Below are positions 1-8,452 of a stretch of 64,000 nt of DNA, piece after piece. The stretch comes from JABDIP01 sp965250245 (lineage in GTDB: Bacteria; Pseudomonadota; Alphaproteobacteria; DSM-16000; Inquilinaceae): assembly GCA_965250245.1 (NCBI GenBank), contig OZ252296.1, positions 1,798,001-1,862,000 of the forward strand, given 5' to 3'. Below the pieces are notes generated by a model. It worked only from the letters and a program-made list of their open reading frames with translations. It was not told the DNA's origin and searched no databases. Within the stretch, counting starts at the first letter, position 1. Each line of letters starts with the position of its first letter. The translations under genes and the position numbers were made by a program.

Positions 1-988
1 CGTCGCCGCTGTCGGCACCGGCCGCGCCGATCGACAGCAGGGCCAGGCTGGCATGGTCATAGGTCTGCGCGGAGTAGGGGTCGATCTCGTCGACGCCCAG
101 GATCGCCTGGACCCGGGCATAGGCGCCGCTGTCGACCGCCGGCGAGCCTTCCCAGGTATAGACGCCCTCGGTCACGTCGGCGGGCAGGGATTCCAGCACG
201 CCCTGGTTTACCGCATAGGCCGGGCCGATGATGGTCTTCTCATAGCCGGCCTGGAACAGGTCGCGCAGCACAATGGTGCTGTCCGCCGCATAGCCGCCCA
301 GCATGATGAAGTCCGGATCGCCGCGCAGGATGTCGTCGACCTCCGACCGGTAACTGGTCTTGTCGGCCTCGTAGATCAGCGACTCCATGGACGCGCCATT
401 GGCCGCCGCGATCTCGCCCAGGATGTCGATCGAGCTTTGGGCGAACGGGGTCTGCGGTCCGATCCAGGCGAGCTTGGTGCCGCCTTCGCCGATCATAAAG
501 TCGCCGGCGACGCGGATCTGCAGCTTGCTGTTGGGCTGGGTGCGGGCGATGAATCCCTGATGCGGCAGCAGGGTGATGCTGTCGGCGCCGGAGACGCAGA
601 ACAGCATGGTCTTGCTTTCCCAGCACAGGGGCGCCACGGCCGTGGTGACCGAAGAGGCCCAGGTGCCCATGATCGCCGAGACGCCGTCCACGTCGATCAG
701 CTTGCGGGCGGCGCGCACGGCGGCCTCCGGGCTGGTCTGGGTGTCCTCCGAGGTCAGCGCGATCTGCCGGCCCAGAAGGCCGTCTGCGCCGTTGACCGCG
801 TCGACCACGCCGGCGACGGCGTTGCGCATGGACGGGCCATAGGCGCCGCCCACGCCGGTCAGCGGCGTCAGGCTGCCGACGCGGATGGCGTCGGACTGGG
901 CCCGGACGATCGTCGGCGCGGCGATCAGCGCCGAGGCCGCGGCGGCGCCCTTCAGCACCGTGCGGCGGGTGGATGTCATTCTGGTCAT
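1..988 (-). CDS. Branched-chain amino acid-type ABC transporter substrate-binding protein (partial, C-terminus off the window)
   Basis: This is a periplasmic type-I (Leu/Ile/Val-binding fold) receptor. About 329 residues are visible and the reading frame runs off the left edge. The protein opens with a twin-arginine signal (TRRTVLKG, then an Ala-rich core ending IVRAQ), so Tat export is likely. The mature part begins IRVGSLTPLTG and continues with GADSITLLPHQG-like and ADKTSYRSEVDD stretches typical of amide, urea or branched-chain amino acid receptors. The ATG at 988 is preferred because AGGGAGG lies six bases upstream; a second ATG at 979 is possible. It follows the livF-like gene by 42 bases in the same direction. 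The matching permeases are not in the window and presumably lie further left. Ligand unknown. Confidence 0.85.
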   Translation of the reverse strand, partial: MTRMTSTRRTVLKGAAAASALIAAPTIVRAQSDAIRVGSLTPLTGVGGAYGPSMRNAVAGVVDAVNGADGLLGRQIALTSEDTQTSPEAAVRAARKLIDVDGVSAIMGTWASSVTTAVAPLCWESKTMLFCVSGADSITLLPHQGFIARTQPNSKLQIRVAGDFMIGEGGTKLAWIGPQTPFAQSSIDILGEIAAANGASMESLIYEADKTSYRSEVDDILRGDPDFIMLGGYAADSTIVLRDLFQAGYEKTIIGPAYAVNQGVLESLPADVTEGVYTWEGSPAVDSGAYARVQAILGVDEIDPYSAQTYDHASLALLSIGAAGADSGD

Positions 989-1030
989 ACCTTGCCTCCC
1001 TGTTGATGCTCCCTAGGACCCGCCTGGGTC

Positions 1031-1738
1031 CTAACCTCCCAAAAACACCCGCCGGACCTCCGGATCGGCGGCGAGTTCCGCCGCCGGCCCTGTCCGGCTG
1101 TTCTTGCCATCGACCATGATATACCCACGATCGGCCAGTGTGAGCGCCTCCAGCGCATTTTGTTCCACCATGGCGATCGCCACACCCTCGTCGCGGATCG
1201 CGCGGATGGTGTCGAAGAGCTGCTCGGCGGCCACCGGAGACAGCCCGGCGGACGGCTCGTCCAGCATCAGCACCACCGGTTCCACCATCAGCGCCATGGC
1301 CATGGCCAGCACCTGGCGCTGGCCGCCGGACAGGGTGCGTGCCGCGCTGCGCCGCCGCTCGGACAGCATGGGAAAGCGCGCGAAGGCGGCATCGATGCGC
1401 GCGCGGGTCTTGTCCGGCGCGACATAGCCGCCGATCTCCAAATTCTCGCGGATCGACATGGTCGGGAAGACGTTCATCTCCTGCGGCACGAAGGCGATGC
1501 CTTCCCGCGCCACCTCCCGCGCGGGCCGGCCGGTCAGGTCCTGGTCGCGCAGGCGGATCGTCCCTTCGCTCGGGTGCAGCAGTCCTGCGATGGCCTTCAG
1601 CAGGGTCGACTTGCCCGCCCCGTTGGGACCGATGATGCAGACCACCTCGCCCGGATCGACGGAAAGCCCCACGCCCTTGAGGATGCGGTCGGCGCTGGAA
1701 TAGCCGGCGACGACGCCCTCCACCGTCAGGAGGCCCAT
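1031..1738 (-). CDS. livF: Branched-chain amino acid-type ABC transporter ATP-binding protein LivF
   Basis: This 235-residue cytoplasmic ATPase energises a LivHM-type permease. Walker A GPNGAGKST lies at residues 37-45, the signature LSGGQ at 136-140 and Walker B (VLMLDEPS) at about 156-163. The length is usual for LivF, which is shorter than LivG. It overlaps the end of the livG-like gene by 13 bases, indicating translational coupling, and precedes the receptor gene. The symbol follows the family; the actual substrate may be an amide or a urea-type compound rather than an amino acid. Confidence 0.88.
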   Translation of the reverse strand: MGLLTVEGVVAGYSSADRILKGVGLSVDPGEVVCIIGPNGAGKSTLLKAIAGLLHPSEGTIRLRDQDLTGRPAREVAREGIAFVPQEMNVFPTMSIRENLEIGGYVAPDKTRARIDAAFARFPMLSERRRSAARTLSGGQRQVLAMAMALMVEPVVLMLDEPSAGLSPVAAEQLFDTIRAIRDEGVAIAMVEQNALEALTLADRGYIMVDGKNSRTGPAAELAADPEVRRVFLGG

Positions 1739-2496
1739 CGACGGCCCCCCATATAGGCTTCCTGCACCCGGTGGTCGGCGGCGATCTCCGCGAAGGTGCC
1801 TTGGGTCAGCTTTCGGCCCTCGGCCATGACGATCACCGGATCGCAGAGCCGGGCGATCATGTCCATGTCGTGCTCGATGATCAGCAGGGTCAGCCCGTCA
1901 TCCAGCAACCCCTTCAGATGCTCGGCGATCTCCACGCTCAGGGTCGGATTTACCCCGGCGATCGGCTCGTCCAGCAGGATCAGCTTCGGCGCGCTCATCA
2001 GGGCGCGGCCGATCTCCAGCAGCTTCTTCTGGCCGCCGGAGAGGTCCGAGGCCGGGTTGTCGATCACCGCGGCCAGGTTCAGCCGCCCGGCGATCTCGAT
2101 CGCCCGCGCCTTGATCTCCGATTCCCGTTCCCGACTGGACCGCAGGCCGACCAGCGCCCGGACGATATCCTCGCCGGGCTGGTCGCGGCCATACAGCATC
2201 AGGTTCTCCAGCACCGTCAGCCGGGGAAAGCCGCGGGCGATCTGGAAGGTTCGCACCATGCCGGCCTGGGTCACCGCCTCCGGCCGCGCGCCGGTGATGT
2301 CATGTCCGTCGAAGCGCACCGTGCCGCCATCGGGCGGCACCACGCCGGAGACGCAGTTGAACAGCGTGGTCTTGCCGGCGCCGTTCGGGCCGATCAGCCC
2401 GGTGATGGTCCCCGGTTCGATATCGAGATCGGCCCCGTCCAGCGCCCGGATGCCATAGAAGCTCCGGGTCAGGCCACGTACCTCCAGAAGCGCCAT
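1726..2496 (-). CDS. livG: Branched-chain amino acid-type ABC transporter ATP-binding protein LivG
   Basis: This is the first visible gene of the operon and encodes about 256 residues. Walker A GPNGAGKTT lies at about residues 36-44, followed by an LSGGQKK signature and Walker B ILLDEPIAGVNP. The C-terminal end (RVQEAYMGG) is the typical LivG tail. I place the start at the ATG giving MALLEVRGL; an in-frame ATG at 2532 would add twelve residues that do not look like the family, and neither start has a strong ribosome-binding site. With LivF it forms the nucleotide-binding pair of the transporter. Confidence 0.87.
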   Translation of the reverse strand: MALLEVRGLTRSFYGIRALDGADLDIEPGTITGLIGPNGAGKTTLFNCVSGVVPPDGGTVRFDGHDITGARPEAVTQAGMVRTFQIARGFPRLTVLENLMLYGRDQPGEDIVRALVGLRSSRERESEIKARAIEIAGRLNLAAVIDNPASDLSGGQKKLLEIGRALMSAPKLILLDEPIAGVNPTLSVEIAEHLKGLLDDGLTLLIIEHDMDMIARLCDPVIVMAEGRKLTQGTFAEIAADHRVQEAYMGGRRWAS

Positions 2497-2584
2497 GCGC
2501 CGCGTCGCCCCCAAAATGCCGTTCGGGGGCATGTTGGCATGGCGGCAGTGATCCGTCCAAGCGCGTGCCGAGTTCCGGCACCGC

Positions 2585-2721
2585 GCTCCCCCTCACCCTC
2601 CCAACGCTTCGCGTCGGGTCCCTCCCTCTCCCCAAGGAGAGGGGGAACCAAAGGCCGTCACCGAAAGCCCTCTCCTTGGGGAGAGGGAGGGACCCGCGAA
2701 GCGGGAGGGTGAGGGGGGAGC
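2585..2721. repeat. Long GC-rich intergenic palindrome, family A (copy 1)
   Basis: The left arm contains CTCACCCTCCCAACGCTTCG and CCTCCCTCTCCCC. The right arm returns almost the exact reverse complement (GGGGAGAGGGAGGGACCC, GCGGGAGGGTGAGGGG). The arms are about 55 bases with a short spacer. A second copy with the same core lies at 9168-9310, so this is a dispersed element and not a gene-specific terminator, although it could terminate transcription. Confidence 0.85.
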
Positions 2722-2765
2722 GCTGTCGGTTGCCGGAAGGGGCGGACGCAATTCCTCCCTACGTC

Positions 2766-2842
2766 GTCATTCCCGCGAAAGCGGGAATCTCGATGAGATT
2801 GAAGTACCGGCGGCTCGAGATTCCCGCCTTCGCGGGAATGAC
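2766..2842. repeat. Intergenic inverted repeat, family B (ATTCCCGCGAAAGCGGGAAT type)
   Basis: Two 28-base arms (2766-2793 and 2815-2842) are reverse complements with one mismatch, separated by 21 bases. Each arm contains the nested palindrome ATTCCCGCGAAAGCGGGAAT. Elements of this look are widespread in alphaproteobacterial intergenic DNA. Only one copy was seen here. Confidence 0.85.
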
Positions 2843-2861
2843 AGGAATTGAAAGGGGGAAC

Positions 2862-3941
2862 CTACAGCCGCGCGCCGGTCTCGGCGTGGAACAGGTTCAG
2901 GCGGTCGCCGGGGAAGGCGATCTTCAGCGGGTCGCCGGCCGAGAGGCTGGCGTCGCCGTCGAGGCGGATGCCGATGGTGTCGTCGGACAGCTTGCACCAC
3001 ACGACCGTTTCCGCACCCATGGGCTCGACGATGTCGACATCCGCAGACAGGGCGCCGTTGCTGGCGTCGATACGCACATGTTCCGGCCGGATGCCGAGCT
3101 CGGCCGACGTTCCGGAGGGCGGTGGCCCGGCGAATTCGTACTGGTCGAGCGGGACCGTCAGGGTGTCGGATCGGAACACCGTCGCACCGCCATCGGTTTC
3201 GACGTGGCCCTGGAAAAAATTCATCCGCGGCGAGCCGACGAAGCCGGCGACGAAGCGGTTGGCCGGGCGGTGGTAGATCTCCTTCGGTGAGGCGAGCTGC
3301 TGGATGATCCCGCCATGCATCACCGCGATCCGGTCGGCCAGGGTCAGCGCCTCGACCTGGTCGTGGGTCACGTAGATCATGGTGGAGTTGCCGAGCTCAC
3401 TGTGCAGGCGCTTCAGCTCCACGCGCAGCTCGGTGCGCAGGGCCGCGTCCAGGTTGGAGAGCGGCTCGTCGAACAGGTAGACGTTGACGTCGCGCACCAG
3501 GGCCCGGCCGATGGCGACGCGCTGGCGCTGGCCGCCGGACAGTTCGACCGGGCGGCGGTGCATCAGCTGGTCGATATGCAGCAGCTTGCTGGCGTCGGCG
3601 ATGCGCTTCTCGATCTCCGGCTTCGGCACCTTGGCCATCTTCAGCCCGAAGGACAGGTTGCCCTCGACCGTCATGCGCGGATAGAGCGCGTAGGACTGGA
3701 AGACCATGCCGATGCCGCGGTCCTTGGGCTCCTCCCAGGTGACGTTCTTGCCGTCGATCCAGATCTCGCCGTCGGAGATCTCCAGCAGGCCGGCGATCGA
3801 GTTCAGCAGGGTGGACTTGCCGCAGCCGGACGGGCCGAGCAGCACGATGAATTCGCCTTCCTCGACCTCCAGGTTCAGGTTCTCCAGCACCTTCAGCGTG
3901 CCGAAGGTGACCTCGAGATCGTTGATCGCAACGCTTGCCAT
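2862..3941 (-). CDS. Sugar ABC transporter ATP-binding protein (UgpC/MalK/AglK type)
   Basis: This 359-residue ATPase belongs to a CUT1-family carbohydrate importer. Walker A GPSGCGKST is at residues 36-44, the Q-loop MVFQSYALYP at 79-88, signature LSGGQRQR at 134-141 and Walker B VYLFDEPLSNLD at about 154-165. A C-terminal TOBE/OB region (about 240-355, with the GIRPEHV motif) follows, as in MalK and UgpC, where it serves regulation. It is the last gene of a four-gene operon (receptor, two permeases, ATPase), nine bases after the second permease. UgpC-type ATPases are often shared between transporters, so substrate cannot be read from this protein. Confidence 0.92.
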   Translation of the reverse strand: MASVAINDLEVTFGTLKVLENLNLEVEEGEFIVLLGPSGCGKSTLLNSIAGLLEISDGEIWIDGKNVTWEEPKDRGIGMVFQSYALYPRMTVEGNLSFGLKMAKVPKPEIEKRIADASKLLHIDQLMHRRPVELSGGQRQRVAIGRALVRDVNVYLFDEPLSNLDAALRTELRVELKRLHSELGNSTMIYVTHDQVEALTLADRIAVMHGGIIQQLASPKEIYHRPANRFVAGFVGSPRMNFFQGHVETDGGATVFRSDTLTVPLDQYEFAGPPPSGTSAELGIRPEHVRIDASNGALSADVDIVEPMGAETVVWCKLSDDTIGIRLDGDASLSAGDPLKIAFPGDRLNLFHAETGARL

Positions 3942-3950
3942 GGCAGTTAC

Positions 3951-4883
3951 TCAGCCTTTGACGGCGCCGGCGGCGATGCCGCGCACGAACCAGCGCCCGG
4001 AGATGAAGTAGACGGCCAGCGGCACGGCGGCCGTCAGGATCGTCGCGGCCATGTTGACGTTGTATTCGCGCACGCCGGTGGTGGTCGCCACGATGTTGTT
4101 GAGCTGGACCGTCATCGGCATGTTCTCGCGGCCGGCGAAGACGATGCCGAACAGGAAGTCGTTCCAGATGCCGGTCACCTGCAGGATGATCGCAACGATG
4201 GTGATCGGCACCGACATCGGCATGATGATGCGGAAGAAGGCCGACCAGAACCCGGCCCCGTCGACCCGGGCGGCGCGGAACAGCTCTTCCGGCAGCGAAC
4301 CGAAATAGTTGCGGTAGAGCAGGGTCAGGATCGGCATTCCGAAGATGGTGTGCACGATGATGATGCCCGGCAGCGAGGCGAACAGGCCGATCTCGCGCAG
4401 GAAGATGATCAGCGGATAGATCACCACCTGATAGGGCACGAAGGCGCCGAAGATCAGCAGGCCGAAGAACAGTTCGGACCCCTTGAAGCGCCAGAAGGAG
4501 AGGGCATAGCCGTTGATCGCGGCGATGATCACCGAGACGATCACGCTGGGAACGGTGATCTTCACCGAGTTCCAGAAGCCCGGGCTGATGCCCTCGCAGG
4601 TCCGGCCGGTGCAGGCCGTCGTCCAGGCCTTGGTCCAGGCTTCGAAGCTGAGATCGGCCGGCCAGTTGAACAGGTAGCCCAGGCGGATCTCCGGCATGGT
4701 CTTCAGCGACGTCACCACCATCACCCACAGCGGTGCCAGGAAGAAGATCGCCGATATGATCAGGAAGCCATAGACGCCGATCCGCGACAGGGTGATCCGG
4801 CGCGGCTTGGGACCGCGGGGTCGGACCGCGGCTTCGGTACCGGCCGGCCGGTCGGGGGCGGAGGTGGTCGCGACGCTGGTCAT
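3951..4883 (-). CDS. Carbohydrate ABC transporter permease, MalG/AglG type
   Basis: About 310 residues with six hydrophobic segments. The cytoplasmic EAA loop (RAARVDGAGFWSAFFRIIMP) that docks on the ATPase is clear. The start (MTSVATTSAPD) is set by an ATGA overlap with the upstream permease gene (4880-4883), so translation is coupled. The protein ends SGRWFVRGIAAGAVKG, a typical MalG-like terminus. It forms the inner-membrane channel with the preceding permease. Confidence 0.9.
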   Translation of the reverse strand: MTSVATTSAPDRPAGTEAAVRPRGPKPRRITLSRIGVYGFLIISAIFFLAPLWVMVVTSLKTMPEIRLGYLFNWPADLSFEAWTKAWTTACTGRTCEGISPGFWNSVKITVPSVIVSVIIAAINGYALSFWRFKGSELFFGLLIFGAFVPYQVVIYPLIIFLREIGLFASLPGIIIVHTIFGMPILTLLYRNYFGSLPEELFRAARVDGAGFWSAFFRIIMPMSVPITIVAIILQVTGIWNDFLFGIVFAGRENMPMTVQLNNIVATTTGVREYNVNMAATILTAAVPLAVYFISGRWFVRGIAAGAVKG

Positions 4884-5779
4884 GTCGCCTTCAGCGCCTT
4901 GCGCCGCCTGGCCTGCCACTCGATCGCCGCCTTGATGGCCAGAAGGACGATGATCGGCAGCAGCATCATCGAGGCCGCGGCCATGCCGAGCGCCACGTTC
5001 TGCCGGATCGTGATGTGCTCGATGACGAAGATCGCCGGCATCTGGGTGGCGATGCCCGGCCCGCCCTGGGTCATGGCGACGACCAAATCATAGACGCGCA
5101 CGATGCTGGTGCATTGCAGGATGAAGGCGGTGGCCAAAGCCCCTCGGATCATCGGCAGGGCGATGAACAGATAGGCCCGCCAGGCCGGGATGCCGTCGAC
5201 CTTGGCGGCCTTCCAGATCTCGGAATCGATGCCGCGCAGGCCCGCCAGCAGGATCGCCATGGTGACGCCGACGCCGTTCCACACCCCGCCCATGACCAAG
5301 CCGTAGATCGCCGTATCCTGGTCGATCAGCGGCGCGAAGACGAAATCCTCGAAGCCGAGCTTCTGCATGGCCGAGGAGAAGCCGAGATTGGGGTCCAGGA
5401 TCCACTGCCAGACCAGGCCGGTCACGACCAGCGACATGGAGAAGGGGTAGAGGAAGACGGTCCGGAAGGCGTCCTCCTGCTTGATCCGCTGGTCGATGAA
5501 GACCGCCAGCAGATAGCCCAGCACCATCTGGAAGATGATGATCAGGATGCCGAACAGCCAGATGTTCTGGACGGAGACCAGCCAGCGCTCGGTCTCCCAG
5601 AGCCGGGCATACTGGATGAAGCCGACGAAATCGAACTTCGGGAACAGCTTGGCGTTGGTGAAGGACAGGGTGATCGAATAGATGATGCCGAGCACGAAGA
5701 CGCCGACCGAAACGGCGATCATCGGCAGCGAGCCTATGATCGCGTGGATGTTCTTGAGGGGCCTGCGACGCTGCGGCAT
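4880..5779 (-). CDS. Carbohydrate ABC transporter permease, MalF/AglF type
   Basis: About 299 residues starting MPQRRRPLKN. Six membrane segments are visible, together with the EAA loop (IWKAAKVDGIPAWRAYLFI) and the motif GGPGIATQMPAIFV usual for MalF-like sugar permeases. An upstream in-frame extension to 5848 lacks family character. It lies 82 bases downstream of the receptor gene and overlaps the next permease by four bases. It is a membrane component of the same CUT1 importer. Confidence 0.9.
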   Translation of the reverse strand: MPQRRRPLKNIHAIIGSLPMIAVSVGVFVLGIIYSITLSFTNAKLFPKFDFVGFIQYARLWETERWLVSVQNIWLFGILIIIFQMVLGYLLAVFIDQRIKQEDAFRTVFLYPFSMSLVVTGLVWQWILDPNLGFSSAMQKLGFEDFVFAPLIDQDTAIYGLVMGGVWNGVGVTMAILLAGLRGIDSEIWKAAKVDGIPAWRAYLFIALPMIRGALATAFILQCTSIVRVYDLVVAMTQGGPGIATQMPAIFVIEHITIRQNVALGMAAASMMLLPIIVLLAIKAAIEWQARRRKALKAT

Positions 5780-5861
5780 TTCGGTCCTGCCCGGGTAAAA
5801 GGGGGCTCGGGTCCGGGGCGGGCCTGGGCGGCCCGACCCCGGTTCCAAGCTAGGACCGAAC

Positions 5862-7112
5862 TCAGTCGGCGTTTTCCAGGATGGTCGCGAAACGCTCCTG
5901 GGCGTCCTCGATGCTGAGAGTCTCGTTGAACGAGAACTCCGCGAACAGGTCGTTGAGCTGACCCTGGGTGTCCTCGGTCAGGAAGCGGTTGGTCGCGGTG
6001 ATGACCGTCTCCGGATTGGCCAGCAGGTCCAGGCCCTTCTGCATGCAGGCATCCGCCAGCGACAGGTCGACATCGGCGCGGACCGGCAGAGAGCCCTTGG
6101 CCAGGTTGAACAGCGTCTGCACGCGCGGGCTGATCATCAGCGAGGCCAGCTCGAGCTGGGCCGCCTCGACATCAGGATCGTCCTGCTTCGGGAACACGAA
6201 GATGTCGCCATCGGTGGTCAGGAACGGCGTGTCGGAGGGGCCGGGGATGCATTCGTAGTCGACGCCCGGGACCTCGCCGGCGACGGCGAACTCGCCACGG
6301 GCCCAGTCGCCCATGATCTGCAGCGCCGCCTGGTCGGTGATGACCAGGTTCGTGGTGTCGTTCCAGTTGCGGTTGGCCGAGGCCTCGTCCTTGAAGGACG
6401 TCATCGCGCGCCAGGTCTCGAAGACCTCGGTCACACCGGAGGAGCGGGCGTAGTCGGCGTCCCGATCACGGAACAAGCGGTAGTAGTTCTCCTTGCCGAC
6501 CACGCCGACCAGGGTGACGTTGAAGGCGCCTGTGTGCTGCCAGGTCTCGCCGCCGATGGCCAGCGGGATGAAGCCGGCGTCCTGGATCTTCGGCGCCGCC
6601 GCCAGGAAGTCCTGCAGGTTGGACGGGATCTCAACGCCGGCCTGCTCGAAGACCGGGATCGAGGCCCAGCCCCACTGCCAGGAGTGGATGTTGACCGGCA
6701 CGCACCAGATGCGGCCGTCCTTCTCGCAGGCGTTGGTGAGGATGCTCTCGGGCCGGACCACGTCGCGCCAGCCTTCGCTCTCTGCCAGCTCGGTCAGGTC
6801 GAGCAGCAGGCCGCCTTCGATCAACTCCTCGTACTGGCGGCCGGGGTTGAACTGCGCGGCACCCGGTGCGTCGCCGCCCAGGATGCGCTGCATGACGGCC
6901 GCGCGGGCGTTCTGGCCGCCGGCGATGGCGGTGTCGGCCCAATCGTGCTCGGTCTGCGCCTCGAACTCGTCGGCAAATACGGAAACGGCGGCATTCTCGC
7001 CGCCGGACGTCCACCAATGGACCACTTCAACCTCGGCACCGGAGGCGGCGCCGGACAACAGAGCGCCGGCCGCCGTTGCGATGGCGACGGACGCAATTCG
7101 GGTCTTCTTCAT
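5862..7112 (-). CDS. Carbohydrate ABC transporter substrate-binding protein (CUT1)
   Basis: A 416-residue periplasmic sugar receptor. A Sec signal peptide (MKKTRIASVAIATAAGALLSGAAS, about 24 residues) precedes EVEVVHWWTSGGENAAV, the start typical of glucose/mannose (GtsA-like) and related receptors. GGETWQHTGAF and MGDWARGEF are also family-like. The ATG at 7112 has GGGAGGAG ten bases upstream. It is the first gene of the operon that runs to 2862, and its promoter region faces a LacI-type regulator across a perfect palindrome at 7205-7218. Sugar unknown; a monosaccharide or alpha-glucoside is plausible. Confidence 0.9.
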   Translation of the reverse strand: MKKTRIASVAIATAAGALLSGAASGAEVEVVHWWTSGGENAAVSVFADEFEAQTEHDWADTAIAGGQNARAAVMQRILGGDAPGAAQFNPGRQYEELIEGGLLLDLTELAESEGWRDVVRPESILTNACEKDGRIWCVPVNIHSWQWGWASIPVFEQAGVEIPSNLQDFLAAAPKIQDAGFIPLAIGGETWQHTGAFNVTLVGVVGKENYYRLFRDRDADYARSSGVTEVFETWRAMTSFKDEASANRNWNDTTNLVITDQAALQIMGDWARGEFAVAGEVPGVDYECIPGPSDTPFLTTDGDIFVFPKQDDPDVEAAQLELASLMISPRVQTLFNLAKGSLPVRADVDLSLADACMQKGLDLLANPETVITATNRFLTEDTQGQLNDLFAEFSFNETLSIEDAQERFATILENAD

Positions 7113-7204
7113 GCTTGAGCAACTCCTCCCTTGGAGGCACCGGATTGGTGCCCTCGATGTGATCACGCTTTGCCGTCCGGGTCATACGCATCGACAGGAC
7201 GGTG

Positions 7205-7218
7205 TGTAATCGATTACA
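7205..7218. promoter_or_regulatory. LacI-type operator candidate TGTAATCGATTACA
   Basis: A perfect 14-base palindrome with a central CG, the usual form of LacI-family operators. It lies between the divergent sugar ABC operon (start 7112) and the LacI regulator gene (start 7324), so one site could control both directions. Confidence 0.75.
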
Positions 7219-7323
7219 TTGGAGGCTAAACGATCCAGGCGATCTGTCAACACATTCCGGCAGGCCGGGCGACACCGGCGACTTCGCAAGTGGGATCGCG
7301 ACGGGGAAACGGCTGACCAGGCG

Positions 7324-8373
7324 ATGAGCGTAAGCAAGACCGGCCGGCGCCAGACCGGGCGGAAATCGGTGACCATCCAGGACATCGCGTCGCGCGCGGG
7401 CGTGTCCACGGCGACCGTCAGCCGGGCGCTGGCCAACCCGGATTTCGTCAGCGCCCAGGCCCGGGCGCGGGTCATGCGCGCGGTGTCGGAGACCGGCTAC
7501 ACGCCGAACGTGGCGGCGCGCAACCTGCGCGCCCGGCGGTCGATGATCATCCTGGTCGTGGTGCCGAACCTGGCCAACCCATTCTTCGCCGAGATCCTGC
7601 GCGGCATCGACGACACCCTGGCCGAGGCCGGCTACGACATGATCATCGGCAACCTGGACAACCGGGTCGAGCGCGAGGCGCGCTACATCAAGCTGGCCAT
7701 GTCGGGCCAGGTCGACGGCATCCTCAACCTGACGGGCCGCGTGCCCAGGGGCGAGGACCGCACCATGGCCGAGCTCGGCCTGCCCATGGCCGGCGTCTGC
7801 GCCCGGGTGCCGGGCCAGCAATCGCCGCACATCGTCGTCAGCGACCGCGCCTCGTCGGTCAAGGTCGCCGAGCACCTGTTGGGGCTGGGCCATCGTAAGT
7901 TCGGCTATGCCTCCGGGCCGAAGGACAACATCAACGAGGTGGAACGTTATGCCGGCTTCCTGCAAGGGCTGGTTGCGGCGGACATCGACCGTAGTGCGGT
8001 GACCCGCTGGCCGGGTCAGTTTCGGCTCGAGGCCGGCATCCGGGCGGCGGAGTGTTTCTTGGCGATGGAGGACCGGCCGACCGCGGTCTATGCGGCCAGC
8101 GACGAGATGGCGATCGCCTTCATGAAGACGGTGCTGACGGCCGGCCTCAAGGTGCCCGACGACATCTCGATCGTCGGATTCGACGGGATCGAATATGCCG
8201 ACTTCGTCGAGCCGACCCTGACTACGGTCCACCAGCCCCGCCACGATCTGGGCCGCGCCGGAGCGGAGGCGCTGCTGGAGGAGATCGCCGGCCAGGGATC
8301 GGGCGAGCGGATCATCGAGCTGCCGGGCGAGTTGATCCTGGGCGGCAGCACGGCGCCGCCGCGGCAGGGCTGA
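7324..8373 (+). CDS. LacI-family transcriptional regulator of the adjacent sugar ABC operon
   Basis: About 349 residues. The N-terminal LacI helix-turn-helix and hinge read VTIQDIASRAGVSTATVSRALANP and PNVAARNLRARRS. The periplasmic-binding-protein-like ligand domain follows (VVVPNLANPFFAEILRGID, DDISIVGFDGIEYADFVEP). The start at ATG 7324 gives a normal N-terminus; an upstream TTG at 7219 would place the operator inside the gene and is less likely. It is transcribed divergently from the transporter operon at 7112. The likely role is repression relieved by the transported sugar or a derivative. Confidence 0.9.
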   Translation: MSVSKTGRRQTGRKSVTIQDIASRAGVSTATVSRALANPDFVSAQARARVMRAVSETGYTPNVAARNLRARRSMIILVVVPNLANPFFAEILRGIDDTLAEAGYDMIIGNLDNRVEREARYIKLAMSGQVDGILNLTGRVPRGEDRTMAELGLPMAGVCARVPGQQSPHIVVSDRASSVKVAEHLLGLGHRKFGYASGPKDNINEVERYAGFLQGLVAADIDRSAVTRWPGQFRLEAGIRAAECFLAMEDRPTAVYAASDEMAIAFMKTVLTAGLKVPDDISIVGFDGIEYADFVEPTLTTVHQPRHDLGRAGAEALLEEIAGQGSGERIIELPGELILGGSTAPPRQG

Positions 8374-8452
8374 GCGGGGCAGGCGCAGTCCCTCAAATCT
8401 TGAGGCGGAAGGTCCGGCGGTGCGATAACCGTCGGAGAGGGAGAGCGCCGAC

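Larger units (their letters stand above)
2497..2861. other. Gene-free interval carrying two palindromic elements
   Basis: This 365-base gap lies between the livG-like start and the end of the sugar ABC ATPase gene. Nearly all of it is two inverted-repeat elements, listed separately at 2585-2721 and 2766-2842. I see no credible coding sequence in it. Confidence 0.7.

Noticed and set aside
53..1006. Plus-strand frame at the left edge
   Set aside because: It is antisense to the substrate-binding protein gene, which has a Tat signal, a good ribosome-binding site and family motifs.
3315..5093. 592-codon plus-strand frame across the sugar ABC genes
   Set aside because: Rich in His/Asp/Arg/Gln with no family features; it is a shadow of the permease and ATPase genes, whose motifs are on the other strand.
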